Shown here: in pieces, positions 11,699 to 23,392 of the stretch
Layout: each line of letters starts with the position of its first letter
Numbering within the stretch: the stretch's first letter is position 1
NCBI GenBank assembly: GCA_019925795.1
Contig: CM034300.1
Span: 71,155,021 to 71,219,020 of the forward strand
DNA length: 64,000 nt
Direction of reading: 5' to 3'
Source: Dendrobium chrysotoxum
Taxonomy: Eukaryota > Streptophyta > Magnoliopsida > Asparagales > Orchidaceae
Program-made: the position numbers and the translations under genes
Notes under the pieces: model-generated
The model's input: only the letters and a program-made list of their open reading frames with translations
What the model was told of the DNA's origin: nothing
The model's database searches: none

Positions 11699-11934
11699 TT
11701 TGGATGGTTTGTAGCTTCTCAAGCAACCACAGTTGCTATCACCAAGGTGATTCATGTATGGTTGTTCATAGAAAACTGCTACATGAACTGCTACACTAAT
11801 CCTGTTTTATGACTTTTAATATTATCAACGCCTCGTCTTCTTATTGATTCCTCATTCTTTCTTCCTTTTTGGAATGTAGTTTTTTGGATTCTTGGTGCTA
11901 CACAATGTGCATTGGTTGTTTGGTGTAATTGTAG
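11699..11934 (+). repeat. Direct duplication, copy 1 (partner 12822-13045)
   Basis: About 230 bp, from a 'gcttctcaagcaaccacag' block through 'cctgttttatgactttt' and 'aacgcctcgtctt' to 'gttgtttgg.gta.ttgta'. It is closely similar to 12822-13045 about 1.1 kb downstream. Copy 1 holds a short extra 'tacatgaactgc' insertion. The function of the unit is unknown. Confidence 0.85.
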
Positions 11935-12821
11935 TTGATAAAAAATTAGTTTCACCAATAAAATTAGAATATGAACATATTTGTCTTTATCATATCTCCA
12001 TGATGAAGCTTGCATCTAATTCAAGCATAGAAATTTTCTATTAAATACTACACTTAAATCTACCTTGTAATTACTTCTTTGGTGCTTGATAAGGTCCAGT
12101 ATTCTGGTCTTCTTCTTCTTCTCTAGTGATGATTTCAACTAAAGGTAATTTTTCTTGATCCACTTCTAGTTTTGTTTCTGTTACCAGATATCTATGAAGG
12201 TGTAGTATTACTTTGTTTCATTTTCCTCAGCTCAGCTCAGCTTACCTGTTGTTATTTAATTTAGTTCTGGACTTCATCTTGTATCAACTTAACTAGAGAA
12301 TCTTGGCGACCACTTGGATTCAGGTTTGGTCTTTCAAATGAAAAATCTCAGGAAATTTGGAATCAAATCCTTCTCTTATCACCTATTCTGTGTTAAAAAT
12401 TGTATTTCTTTTATGAAGTTACTCTTTTTCATCACTTCACTTACTGTTTTCATTCATTGATTTGTATTTTGCAGTCTTATCTTTGAAATATTGGGCATAT
12501 TTTCTCTGTTTTTTTCTTTAATTCTAATAGATTCATGTTCTGCTTCAAGTTTGTACTTAAGGAACATTTTGCTTGCTTTAATTCTTCTTTTGCTTTTAAG
12601 ATATTTGCAGGTTCTTGCTTGCAGTACTATATATGTTCCTGCTTTTAAGCTTTAGCTTTTTGTGATTTAAATATTGTATGTGGTTTTTATGAGAATAACA
12701 TTCCATTCAATCTGACCGATCAGAATTTGTGAGGGAGATGATAACGATCAGAATTTAGCCATTGGTTGCATATGGTTGTTATGAAATATCTCTATAATTC
12801 CTATGATAATGATGTAGCATG

Positions 12822-13045
12822 TTTGAATGGTTTGAAGCTTCTCAAGCAACCACAGCTACCATCAATGAGGTGATTCATGTATGGTTGTTCATAGAAAACT
12901 GCTACACTAATCCTGTTTTATGACTTTTAATATCATCAACGCCTCGTCTTTTTATTGATTCCTCATTCTTTCTTCCTTTTTGGCATGTAGTTTTTTGGGT
13001 TCTTCGTGCTACACAACTGGCATTAGTTGTTTGGCGTAGTTGTAC
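12822..13045 (+). repeat. Direct duplication, copy 2 (partner 11699-11934)
   Basis: Second copy of the unit described at 11699-11934. The DNA between the copies (about 11935-12821) is T-rich and shows no gene. The two copies differ by scattered substitutions, so the duplication is not recent. Confidence 0.85.
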
Positions 13046-14501
13046 TGGGGGTGCAGTGGTTTTGGAACTGCTGCAAAGAAATTTCTGGCGGCTAAAACAC
13101 ACACAAGCAAGTCTAAAAGACATAAAATAATTTTGAGAACCTTGTAAGATATTTTTAATTTTAGCACATTTTAGTGAAATATTGTTAGAAACTCTCCATC
13201 ATGATGAAATTAAATATTAAATTTTCTTTAAAAAAATATAAATATGTAGAAGATTGATCAATGTTTAAGTATTCTTATAAAGATCATTATAAATAATTAT
13301 GCAAGCTATTTTTCTATAGATTGATAATAATTTAAGTACTCTTATTAAATCAATAAGTAGGCTTTATATAATATTTAATAATAGAGAAATTAGAAATGAA
13401 AATATTTTAATGTAAATTTAATTATGATGATTTTTATAATTATTAGATTTATTTTAAAATTGTGTAGTGTATTGATAATTAATTAAAATTTATATTTTAA
13501 TCATCTTTAAATAAATTTGATGGTTACTCTATTCTGATCACTTTTTAATTAAAATATCTTGATATTATATGTATAATTTATGTGTTGATTATGTATCAAA
13601 TGTTTTTAATTTAATATTTTTAACTCGGCTTTTTGTTTAGGCCCATATATTAGGCCCATATAAGAGCCTTTTTATCATTACCAGGATTGCTCCATGTATT
13701 TTTTTGCTCGCAAGTTAATTTATTTTTGTATAAGTTTCTTTCAATATTTTTCTTAATCAGCCATAATAAAAAAAGGGGTATTTACATACATACCACTAAA
13801 AAATAATAACAATAATGTTAGAGGTTTCTTTAATTTCTGTGGATAAACGATCAATTACTAACAAATGCAAAAAATATTTTTTTTTAAAAAAATATTTTTT
13901 TTTAAGAAAATAAAATTATCAAAAATAGGCAAAATTGGTTAGAAATTATATTTTATATGGATTTGGGTTCTGATGCTCCAAATTATATATTTGATGAGCA
14001 CAAATCTCAAAGTGATATTTAAAAATAGAAACTTTCAAATTTAAATTTAAGATCATTCGAATTCTAATTTCAGCAAATTTATAATTGACTTTAACGTCTT
14101 GATGAGACGAACATATTGGCACCGCAAATAATTAGATCTAACTCAAGTGAACTCGAATCAAGCACTTGAAGTATATTTAAAAACTTATAAATATTAATTG
14201 AGGAATCAAATGACCTCCAAATCCTATATGCATGTAGATAAATTGAGCGACTCGACAAGACAAATCTAACGATCCTAAGAACATTTGATTCTGACATCAT
14301 TAAGGCACTAAAATGCTTCATAGATAAAATAAGTTATTTTGGATTCTATTCAAATTTATCAGAATTATCCTCTCAAAAAGACTATAAATAGAGTCTCATT
14401 ACCTTAGAGTGGGGTTTTAATAACAGAGAAAGCTAAATAACTCAATTATATTTTTTGGTGATCATCATCAACGGCCACCATGAGCAATCATTGTTACCAT
14501 C
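13046..14501. other. AT-rich intergenic DNA
   Basis: Very AT-rich sequence with homopolymer tracts (for example 13877-13903) and no frame with recognisable protein content. I see no transposon ends here. Confidence 0.5.
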
Positions 14502-14665
14502 CATTACAGGAAAATCCTGTTTACCGGCGGAATTTCGTCCGCCGGTAGAAGCAACAATTTAACTGGCGGATATTTCGCCGGTAACTTAGTGCCGGATTTT
14601 CCAGTGGATAGACCGCCGGAAATTTATCGGCGAAAAAACCGCCGGCCAAACCATCGGCATTTGTA
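14502..14665 (+). mobile_element. One terminus of a CACTA (En/Spm) transposon
   Basis: CATTACAGGAAAATCCTG resembles the CACTACA...-type terminal repeat with one C-to-T change. It is followed directly by dense subterminal repeats of ACCGGCGG and its complement CCGCCGG in both orientations (14522-14650), the usual arrangement at CACTA ends where the transposase binds. I could not find the opposite terminus within the following kilobases, so this is either a remnant or a diverged element. Confidence 0.6.
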
Positions 14666-14982
14666 AAGCCGGAGGTTACTTCCAATTTTAAAAGCAAAAC
14701 TAATAAGTAGCCACAACTATGCAATCAATATAAATCAAACGAAAGAAAGAAGCACATAAAAAATAATGTTAATGACATTACAGCTAAGAATAAACAATCA
14801 TCTGCAGATGACCAATCAGAACACGATTTTTTGAAGTGTTTGGTATGAGGGAAGTCCTAATTTTATACATCCTCTTATTATTTAAATATTATCTTATTAT
14901 TAAAGAAATATTATTCTAATTTGTCATTTGTCATTAGCTTGATGATATAACATCATTATTATATATAAAATGTAGAATCTAA

Positions 14983-15068
14983 GGTGATATTCTAAAACAA
15001 TTTTTTAGTACGTAAAATTTTTTGGAAGTAGTGAAAAAGCGATGACAAAAGCTGTCTCAAATGAAGCC
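14983..15068. mobile_element. Tourist-like MITE, degenerate copy
   Basis: The right end 'gctgtctcaaatgaagcc' followed by TTA matches the family defined by 25595-25724. The left end near 14983 (after TAA) is weak. 15069-15454 between this and the next copy is AT-rich and includes another 'cagtaagaaagttatccca' end near 15311-15329, probably a further decayed copy. Confidence 0.4.
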
Positions 15069-15454
15069 TTAGTTTTATTAAGATGCATTTCTTTAGCACG
15101 GATTAATTTTTCATTTGTTGTCTTTCAAATAAATATTTACAGTCTATTTGATATTATTGTAATTTTTTATAAATATGATTGTAATTTTATTATGAGGAAA
15201 AAACTTTTTTGAAAGCTATTGTAAAAAGCAACTTTCTAACAAAGAAATTTCTTGAAATGAATGGAAATGGTAACAAAATAGAAATTATAATTGAGGTCTA
15301 AAAAATAAAGCAGTAAGAAAGTTATCCCAAACTCTTAATCTTGGCTTTTAATACTTCGCCAAAAAAATATTAGGTCCCGCTTTTTTCATTTTGCCCAATC
15401 ACTGATGTTATAACTCATGTATTGATGTTCTTCGTGTAATGGGAGTATGACTAA

Positions 15455-15571
15455 GGTTTCATTTGAAACGGATTTCTTACTGCATTCTGAAGTAGCTTTC
15501 TAATACAATTTTTTTTAGTTTAAGAATTTTTTGTACTAAAAAACAGCTTTCTACAGTCCCAATATGAAGCC
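15455..15571. mobile_element. Tourist-like MITE (117 bp)
   Basis: Inverted ends GGTTTCATTTGAAAC and ...AATATGAAGCC are flanked by TAA on both sides (15452-15454 and 15572-15574). A 3-bp TWA target duplication with GG(C/T)TTCATTTG ends fits PIF/Harbinger Tourist-like MITEs. It is the same family as 25595-25724. Confidence 0.7.
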
Positions 15572-15737
15572 TAAATAGTGGCATTTTTCAAATCATGGCG
15601 ATAGAATTGCTTCAAGATGTGTAAATAATCATTCTTCAAATCCATAAATTATGTATCGCTCCCAAAGTGTACTTTAGCCCATCAACAATATTTTTCTCTA
15701 AGGCCGCATATAAGAGCTAATGTAGCCTCACAAGTTG

Positions 15738-15879
15738 GAAAAATTATTCTGTGCGGAATCCGAACACATTCGGAGGAGAATCCGGGCGCGCCATGTCACC
15801 GGGGCCTAGTGCATCCGGTGACGTGACTCGCCCAGATTCGCCTCCAAACGCGTTCGGATTCCGCACAGAATAATCTCTC
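15738..15879. mobile_element. Mutator-type MITE, copy 1 (142 bp)
   Basis: Nearly the whole element is a long imperfect inverted repeat. The left end contains ATTATTCTGTGCGGAATCCG and the right end its complement. It is flanked by a perfect 9-bp duplication CACAAGTTG (15729-15737 and 15880-15888). A 9-bp duplication with long inverted repeats points to a Mutator-like (MULE) non-autonomous element. Related copies lie at 53042-53147 and 54239-54448. The centre is unusually GC-rich for this region. Confidence 0.85.
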
Positions 15880-16159
15880 CACAAGTTGAGGGGGCAACAC
15901 AAGCAATATGTTGACAATGTTTCATATGGTGGTTTTTTTAAGATTTTCCCATCTTATTAATTCGTGATTTCTCCGAATACTTTGAAGATCTCTAAATCAT
16001 AAGTTTTGAAATTAAGATTATCAGAGGGGTGGCTCTAATTACTCGGTCGAATGATTAAATGGTGAAATAATGTGACTCTAATGATTTTATAGATACTATA
16101 CACACGCACAAAATTTTGTTGTATAACTAGAAATATTTTAAAAGAAAATTAATAGAGAA

Positions 16160-16723
16160 TAATAGTGTAAATGATTTGAGTTGGCTCACTAATATGTTTG
16201 CGAGCCGAGCTTATGAACTCGTGAGCTTGAGCTCAAGCTCAAATTATAGCTCATATATTATCTGGCTCATTGGTTCACAAACTGGCTCTAGAAAATAAAA
16301 ATTCAAAAATCATGTTTCATTTTAAGTCGTTAGATTTTAATTTATTGTTGATCTTGTTGATGCCTACTCGAGCTCAAACCCTATTTATGTTTATCAAAAA
16401 ATTCTTCTTCTTCAAACAACAATGATAGTCCCATCGATTACTTCTCCAACAAACTCTCATCATAACTTCCATCTATTCCCGCTCATCTCATCGATGTCTT
16501 CTCTAGCGACCTCCCATGAGTTCTCACTGCAACTACTTCAGCGTGCTCCGCCGTGATCCCATTGGTCCAGTTGATTTCCGCATTATCGAAGCACTCTCTC
16601 ACTTCGGCTCGAGTTCATGAGCTGAGCTCGACCCCACTATTATTACAATGAGTCAAGCACGAATTTGTCATACAACTAAAGTTAACCGTCACTAGAACTT
16701 AGCACAACTCATTTATACCCCTA
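16160..16723. mobile_element. hAT-like non-autonomous element, 'gagctc' family
   Basis: Ends TAATAGTGTAAATGATTTGAG and, as complement, TAGGGGTATAAATGAGTTG form a degenerate terminal inverted repeat. The flanks ATAGAGAA (16152-16159) and ATAAAGAG (16724-16731) could be an 8-bp duplication with two transitions. The interior is rich in gagctc/gagccgagc blocks, as in the element at 46263-47118. A less repetitive middle (about 16380-16600) may be captured DNA. Confidence 0.55.
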
Positions 16724-17036
16724 ATAAAGAGAGTATGTGATGGTATATTCATTCATTCTCTCTTCATTGTTATTATTTTTTTCTCTTCTCTTTCCCGTTT
16801 GTTAATCACCAGGCAACACTTATCTAATTTATATCATCATTAATTCACATATTCTATTGTGATGTAGTTATCTAACAGTTGATGTGTTTATAATTTCAAC
16901 GCTAATTTATTTAATGTACTGTATGTAATAGCTTCATGCTTAAAGGCTTGAAATACTTATGTGGCAATTTCTGAATCTAACTTTTCAGAACAAGACATTT
17001 GGTAACCTTCACATTGAGATTTTCTTTCGGGATGGA

Positions 17037-17197
17037 GGCTTCGAAATGATTTTCTTGCTGTTTTATAAAGTTATTTTAGAGAAAATAATATTTATAACTA
17101 TTATAGAAAGCAGTTTTCTAGTATAGATATTTTTTATAAGCAACAAAAATTATAGTTTGAAAAACAAAACAGTAAGAAAGTTGCTCTAAATAAAATC
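17037..17197. mobile_element. Tourist-like MITE, degenerate copy
   Basis: The left end GGCTTCGAAATGATTTTC and the right end with 'aacagtaagaaagttgctc' resemble the termini of 25595-25724. No clean target duplication remains. It directly precedes the hAT-type element at 17205. Confidence 0.45.
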
Positions 17198-17204
17198 TTG
17201 GCGC

Positions 17205-17736
17205 TAGGGGTGTCAAAATCGGATTTCGGGTCGAGTTCGGGTCAAATCCAGAATTGACCCGGGCTTAAATGGGTTGACCCGAACTCTACCTAGTTTTGTA
17301 AACGGGTCAAAAATACGAGTCCAGACTTGACCCGTCGGGTTACCGGGTTGACCCGACCCGACCCGACCCGACACAGTTTTGTAAACCTGGATGCCTTATT
17401 CCCAGACGTGCCGGATGGCGGGACGGCGGGCAGCGAGGCTAGCGCTACACAGTGGGTCAGTGGGCAGACGCGACGTGCGCAGCAGGCAGATGGACGCCAA
17501 CGCTGTCAATCGGGCAGCGGACTTGGTCACGCGGTAACACGGGGCAGCGGGCAGCGCGGGTCAATCCGGGTCATTCCCGAGTTTTTGGGCCAACTCGAAC
17601 TCGACCCGATTTTTAAAATGGGTCGGTTTGTTGAACCCGAACCCGACCCTTTTCACAAACAGGTTGACCGTAATCCGAAATTTTTGGGTCAGGTTCGAGT
17701 CGAATTTTCAGGTCGTATCAAATATTGACATCCCTC
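17205..17736. mobile_element. hAT-type non-autonomous element, GGGTC family, copy 1 (532 bp)
   Basis: It begins TAGGGGTGTCAA and ends TTGACATCCCTC, a terminal inverted repeat shared with 23648-24095 and 44630-45207. The flanking arms are packed with GGGTC/GACCC and TTCGGGT/ACCCGAA blocks, so the arms can fold on each other. The centre (about 17390-17560) is a distinct GC-rich segment not shared with the other copies. No clear 8-bp duplication is visible at this copy. There is no transposase; the open frame across it is a by-product of the repeats. Confidence 0.75.
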
Positions 17737-18009
17737 GGCCAGTTGATGCAAAATTTTATTTTATCTTTGCTGTGAATAATTATAATGATCGGCTTTGATC
17801 TACTCCAAATAAAAATTTGGACTAAATTTGAGAAAAAATAAATGAAATTTTTTTATAAAATAACATCATTTTTTAATTTCAAATTCTTATTGTACTTTTC
17901 TAATTTTTTTCTCTCGAGTTCACATTCTAGTATTCTACAGCCTACACGTCAAAACCATGCCAGCAAGAGAGCAGATAATGCCAAACCATCTCTCACGCAG
18001 AGGTGACAG
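17737..18009. other. Short AT-rich spacer
   Basis: Nothing recognised between the hAT-type element and the LINE target duplication. Confidence 0.5.
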
Positions 18010-18541
18010 GCTAATTTCAGCTTTTTTTTTTTTTTTTTTTGGAAAATTAAGAGCCACGCTCACATATTTCAATGCTAAGAAAATACAAGGTATAAAAGGC
18101 AGATCTCAAATAAGGAGATCAAACCGAAAAACAATAACCCCAACAAAACTAAAATACAAGAAAAAAAAATAAAAACCAAAACGCCAACAAAAGCCAAAAG
18201 GTAGAAATTCCCAAATAAGGGCTCAGTTTAAGTGAATTGCCGCAAGAGAGCATTCCCCTGATTGCAAAGGAAGAAGCAGCTGTAATAGGCGAGGGACCCC
18301 AAAAACTTTGCCGTCCAAGAGGAAGAAAGGCAATTCACACATCATTGCCCATCAGAACCTTATAATCTCGGGCTAGGGGCAAGAATAGGACAGGAAAATG
18401 TAACCGCAGTGCCAAAAAACAAACCAGCATCCGAACTGTAATACCTCAGGTGCAAGAGGCACAAACTACAGCAACAGTAAAAGGAATTCAGACTTTCTCC
18501 ATTTTGTGATTTTAGTGAATACTGCCTTTCGAATCCAATGG

Positions 18542-21500
18542 TTAACCATAGTAATTGCAGCTTGAGTTGCCAAATTTTCTCACATTTCTCTCTTTCCAGA
18601 TCATATAAACAGAGCAGCATACCATGAGATAGTAAAAAGATCTGGTTTTTGCATTAGTTCCTGATATAATATCAAAAACTTGGAAAAGATTTGGCCTAAG
18701 CAGGAAGCCACTAAGAAAAGGCACCAAATTTGTAATGATGTTATAAGTGAAATCACACTCGAAAAATAAGTGGATAATAGATTCAGAGCAAGAATTGCAT
18801 AGCACACAAAGAGGGCAAACAAAAATCCCTCTATAAATTAGATTATCCGCAGTCTTAAGCCCGTTGATAATCACCATCCAAGAGAAGGTAGAAAAACGTA
18901 ACGCATGTTTTTTGCGCCAAATAAATTGATGCCAATTAACCATGGATAAATGCTTATAGAAGTAATTAAAATAGTTATGCATTCCCACAGCCTAACCATC
19001 CTTCCAGATGAGGCAAATCGGATTACCCACAGGTAATTGAATCAAAGTCTCATGGATAGCATTAGCTTGCGACATATCATCCAAAATGATCCACCCATTC
19101 TCATTAAGGAGAACATCCATGGAAGCATTAAGTGGAAAAAACCCCAGCAAAGGCGTAAGAGCAGGCACTTCCTCTAACCTTTTCCCCTCAAACCAATGGT
19201 CCCAATATACATAAATAGGAAAATTATGTGAGACATTAAAGCTGAACATCTCCCTAGCAGTGATTGCATGCTTACATAGGTTCTTCCAAAAGGAGGAAGA
19301 ATTAGACGATGGTGGTTTCCATGGGGAGATATACTTAGACAAGATCCATGTGGATAGTAAAGTCCTGCTGTTATAAATATTCATGATAAGAGCACAATTG
19401 TATCCGAATTGAAGGGCATGTAAAGACGGCAGACCCAGTCCACCATATTGTTTCGGTTTGCAAGTGTTATTCTAGGAAATCAAATGCAATTTCCTAATAG
19501 TCGTGTCTCCAAAATATAAAAATTTGGCACAAAGTTTATCAATTTGCTTAATAATGGATTTAGGTATAATCGATCCTCTAATCTAGTACACAATTGTATT
19601 CCAGATGGTAAAACGAAGATATTGCAATCTACCTGCAAAAGAGAGTGTTTTTGCCTTCCAACCCGATAATTTGTAACAAATGATCTCCATCAAACCAGAG
19701 AAATTCGACAGTTTAAGATTGTAAGGAGTTATAGGAATACCAAGGTATTTAAAGCAGTTAGAAGGATTGGATATTTTAAGTGAGGAGTAAATATCCTCAG
19801 CATTTGGGCAATTTGGATGAAGAATAATAGAGCTTTTTTCATAATTGATAAGAAGACCGGTGGCAGCAACAAAAATGTCCAAAAGATGGACTAAAATATC
19901 ACAATTTTGCACGTCAGCTTTACCAAAAATCAGTAGGTCATCAACGTATAAAAGGTGAGAAATACGATTATTTCCAACCTGAGGTACCTGAAATCTAGCA
20001 TTGCCATCCAACAGGCAAGAGAAGGCATCCATAACCACCGAAAACAAATATGGACTAAGCGGGCAACCTTGTCTAATACCAACATTAGAAGGAAAGTAAC
20101 CTTCAAGTGCACCGTCGATACAAAGAGAAAACCAAACATTAGTAATGCAAGCTTCCACCCATTTGATAAACAATCTAGGGATTCCCTTTTGCAAGAGTCT
20201 GGCAAAGATAAAGTTCCTGGACACACTATCAAAAAGCCTTTTTTATATCAAGTTTGGCACACATAATTTTGAACTTGGATACAGTTCTGGAGTGGAATAG
20301 CATTTCTCTAGCAAGAATAATATTATCAATGGAAACTCTCTTATGAATAAAACCAGTTTGATTCCCTTTGATAATGATATGCATAATGGGTTTGAGGCGA
20401 GTAGCCAAGATTTCGGTGATGATTTTGTAGATTGTGTTGCAAAGAGAAATTGGTCTGAAATCAGCTAAAGAGGAAGCATGACTGTTTTTGGAATGAGAGT
20501 GATAGTCGTATTCTTGACCACCCTAGGTAAGTAGCCATTGTGGAAGAATGATTTGACAGCTTTGCAGATTGGGGGGCCAGTTATGAGCCAAGTGCTTTTA
20601 TAAAAATCAAAATTGAAATTGTTCGGCCCTGGGGTAGTGTAAGAGGCTCCAGAGAAAATAGCCCTTTTAATTTCAGTATCGGATATGGGCTTGGTGAGAT
20701 TCTCAACCATATCAGTAGGAATGGTATTGCTAGGAGGAAATTCATAGATGTCTAAATGCTGAGTGGGATGGGCATTATAGAGGGATCTAAAATGGTTGAT
20801 AGTGGAATTGATCGCATTCTCATAGGAGCAAGAAGCAGTAGACAAGGTGAGGGTAAGAGCAGTATTTTTGTAATGCTTCCTGATCTGAATTTTGGAGAAA
20901 AGAAATTTTAAGTCATCTTCACCTTGGGTCATCCACTTCATTTTTCCCCTTTGAATAATCCAAGAGTTCCAATTGGCATTAGCAAGCACCAGATGGTTTC
21001 TGATATTTTTAAGGGCAAGATTGATGTCAGTGTTATTAGGATCGGAGCTCAAAATATTGAGATAATCCTCTTGCTTCTGTTGAAGGGTTTCCATGTGCCT
21101 ACTCAAAAAGTTTGAATTTGCCCAATTATTACCTTTAATCGATTGCTTCAGTTGTTTCAGTTTGTTACAGAAATCCACCATGGGAAGACCATTAGCCTTG
21201 GCAGAAAAGATGGATAGAAGAGCTAACCAGAACTGATCAATATTTGCCCAATAATTCTTGTAAAGGAATATGTGAGGAGTTGAGGATTTTTCTCCAGGTT
21301 GTAGAACAATCGGGCAGTGGTCGGAAGAGGTGGGGCTTTTAACCACATAATGGGAATTGGGAAAGAAAGCTACCCAATTATCATTTACCAGCATACGATC
21401 AAGCTTAATATGAATAGGATTCTCCAAGCGCTGATTAAACCAAGTGTAAGGGTTACTCACAGAAGCTAAATCTTTGAGTTTAGTATCAAAAATGGATGCA

Positions 21501-22012
21501 TTGAAGTCATGCAGTTGGCTTTGATGTAAGGCATTTCCCCCAAGTTTTTCAGAAGGGAACCTACAGCAATTGAAATCCCCCATAACAATCCAAGGGGTAA
21601 CATCCAACGGAGCAAGGGTTCTTAAATCCTCCCACAATAATTTCCTATCTTCAGACAAATTGGAGGCATAAATAAATGATAAAAGAAAAGGTTTGGAAGA
21701 ACTGAAATTAACAAAACCAGAGATCATCTGGGCAGAGATGAATGAAGGGTTGAAGGAAATCCTATTTTTTGACCATTTAAACCAAATTCTTCCTGAGTTG
21801 GAGCAATGGAAATTGTTGCAACTTTCTTCCATGTCAAAGATCAAATGGTTGTTGAAGAAAAAAATATCAGACAAAGCTGAAAGGTGAATTTTATTTTCCA
21901 AAATGCATAACATGTCGAGCCCCATAGATCGGGCAAAACGCTTGCAGCAAAAAACTTTATCAAAAGAAGAAAATCCTCTGACATTCCAAGCTGCAATGGT
22001 GGGATTGATCAT
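18542..22012 (-). pseudogene. LINE 1 ORF2 (endonuclease and reverse transcriptase)
   Basis: ATG at 22012 (MINPTIAAWNVRGF). The endonuclease has the expected N (WNVRG), E (ILENK), MGDFN, KLDRMLVN and SDHCP blocks, so all catalytic residues remain. RT follows with TPGPNNF, RQGCPLSPYLF and YVDD (19937-19948). The C-terminal zf-RVT region reads FIWRKKHALRFSTFSW...CPLC...FFECDF. A one-base loss in an A run near 20484 shifts the frame and an extra T near 20240 restores it. Stops at TGG-type positions occur near 19583, 19470 and 18990. The enzyme would nick target DNA and copy LINE RNA; this copy cannot. Confidence 0.88.
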
Positions 22013-23392
22013 TTATTTTTTGCATTAGGGGGTTTTTTGCCTCTCCCCCTAGAGGATTTGGTTTGAGTGGATGTGTTAGCCTTGCTATGAATTGTCCAGA
22101 AAATCTTCTTTAGAAAAAGAAGAAGTATTAGTGGAAAGCATATCAAGCTCCTTGTTGCAGGTTTGAAGTACTTCAAAATGGTTATGAGAGGTCTCATTAG
22201 TGGATATCATAGTTTCTGATCTTACCTCTTCCAGCAGCATTGGAGAAAAATTGGTTGGTGAGTTAAGATTAGGGATAATAGGATTGTTATGTGGCGGTAT
22301 AGTCTCCATGGTTGGTTTGGGGATTAGGGATGCTGAAGAAATGGGTGGATTAGAAGAGGAGCTGGGTACAGTGATACTGTCAAGATTAGCAGGTAGGTTA
22401 TTCAGTGAGACCTGTGACGGAGTGAAGGAAGTGGAGGTAGGAGTGAGTAGTGAGGTGGAGGGGCATTTTGGTGGTGATTTTATTATTGAGAGGGATGGGG
22501 TGTGGGGTGGTTTTATCCTAGATTGGCCTGTAGGAGGAGGTCGTGAGTTTGTTTTATGTTTTGGCTGCCGAGAGTAACTACGACCGTGCGGAGGAAACTC
22601 ATTGGGGGGGGGGGTTGGGTTAGGATTAGAGGGATAGGTAGCAGTGGAATGAGAAATAGAATTGCAGTGAACACATAGCTCCGGCTTCCACTCATATTGC
22701 ACCTTGAGGTGGATCACTTTTTTATTAAGAGAAATAGGTATAAATTCTGGAAATTTTGAAGCGGTGGATACTTGGATGCAGACTCGGGCGTATGTCAACC
22801 TAGTTTTTATAGCTGTTAGAGCATAAACTGTAATGGGTATTCCAATTTTAGATGCAATCCTTGATATTCCCTCTGAATTCCAGCAAACAAGGGGTAGGTC
22901 AATAATCTTGATCCAAATGGGTACATATGAGAAATCCTCCCTAGTCGTTTGAAAAAAAGGTGTCCATTTTTGAAAAATAAATGGTTTTCCTAAGAAATAC
23001 CAAGCTCCTTTCGACCAAATCAACTCATAATCTTCCAACACCGTGAATTTAATCAAGAAAAAAACGTCGCTGAGAGCAATAAGCTGAAAATTACCTTTCA
23101 GTTTTCAGACTCGTTTTGCCGCAGAAAGCAAAGACTCATAGTAAGGGCATTTACCGAGAGAGTATCCGACCAGACAGAGATCCCATTCAGAGGCCGCAGT
23201 TGCTATCTTTTCTTTGTTGAAGGGAACAATTTCTTCAGGTGTTTCCAGAAAGGAAATTGGAAGGGATGAGGAGGGGGTTTCGGGAGCTGCCACAATGTTG
23301 GACCATAACCGATCAAAGGCTAAAGGAGTAGGGGACGGGGAGGAGGCCGAAGGGAGTGGCTGGAAATCATGAGGGGAGAGGGAGGGTTCCAT
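22009..23392 (-). pseudogene. LINE 1 ORF1 (DUF4283-type RNA-binding protein)
   Basis: The start at 23392 (MEPS...) is chosen because LINE 2 ORF1 begins with the same MEPS. A block EWDLCLVGYS is shared by both LINEs. An in-frame TGA at 23105-23107 sits where LINE 2 has Trp (IWPLNG), so it is probably TGG to TGA. After it come a DUF4283-like region (WSKGAWYFLGKPFI) and a CCHC-type knuckle CVHCNSISHSTATY that has lost its last Cys. A long Pro/Ser-rich tail follows. The frame stops at 22085. In another frame the tail (SRGRGKKPPNAKNK) runs to TAA at 22009-22011, touching the ORF2 ATG, so a late frameshift is likely. The family role is RNA chaperone of the LINE particle. Confidence 0.75.

Noticed and set aside
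17327..17728. 133-codon frame rich in Arg, Pro and Gly
   Set aside because: It is the GGGTC/GACCC repeat of a hAT-type element read as codons; the copies at 23598-24081 give similar artefacts.
22200..22577. 125-codon plus-strand frame
   Set aside because: It is the antisense shadow of the Pro/Ser-rich tail of LINE 1 ORF1.
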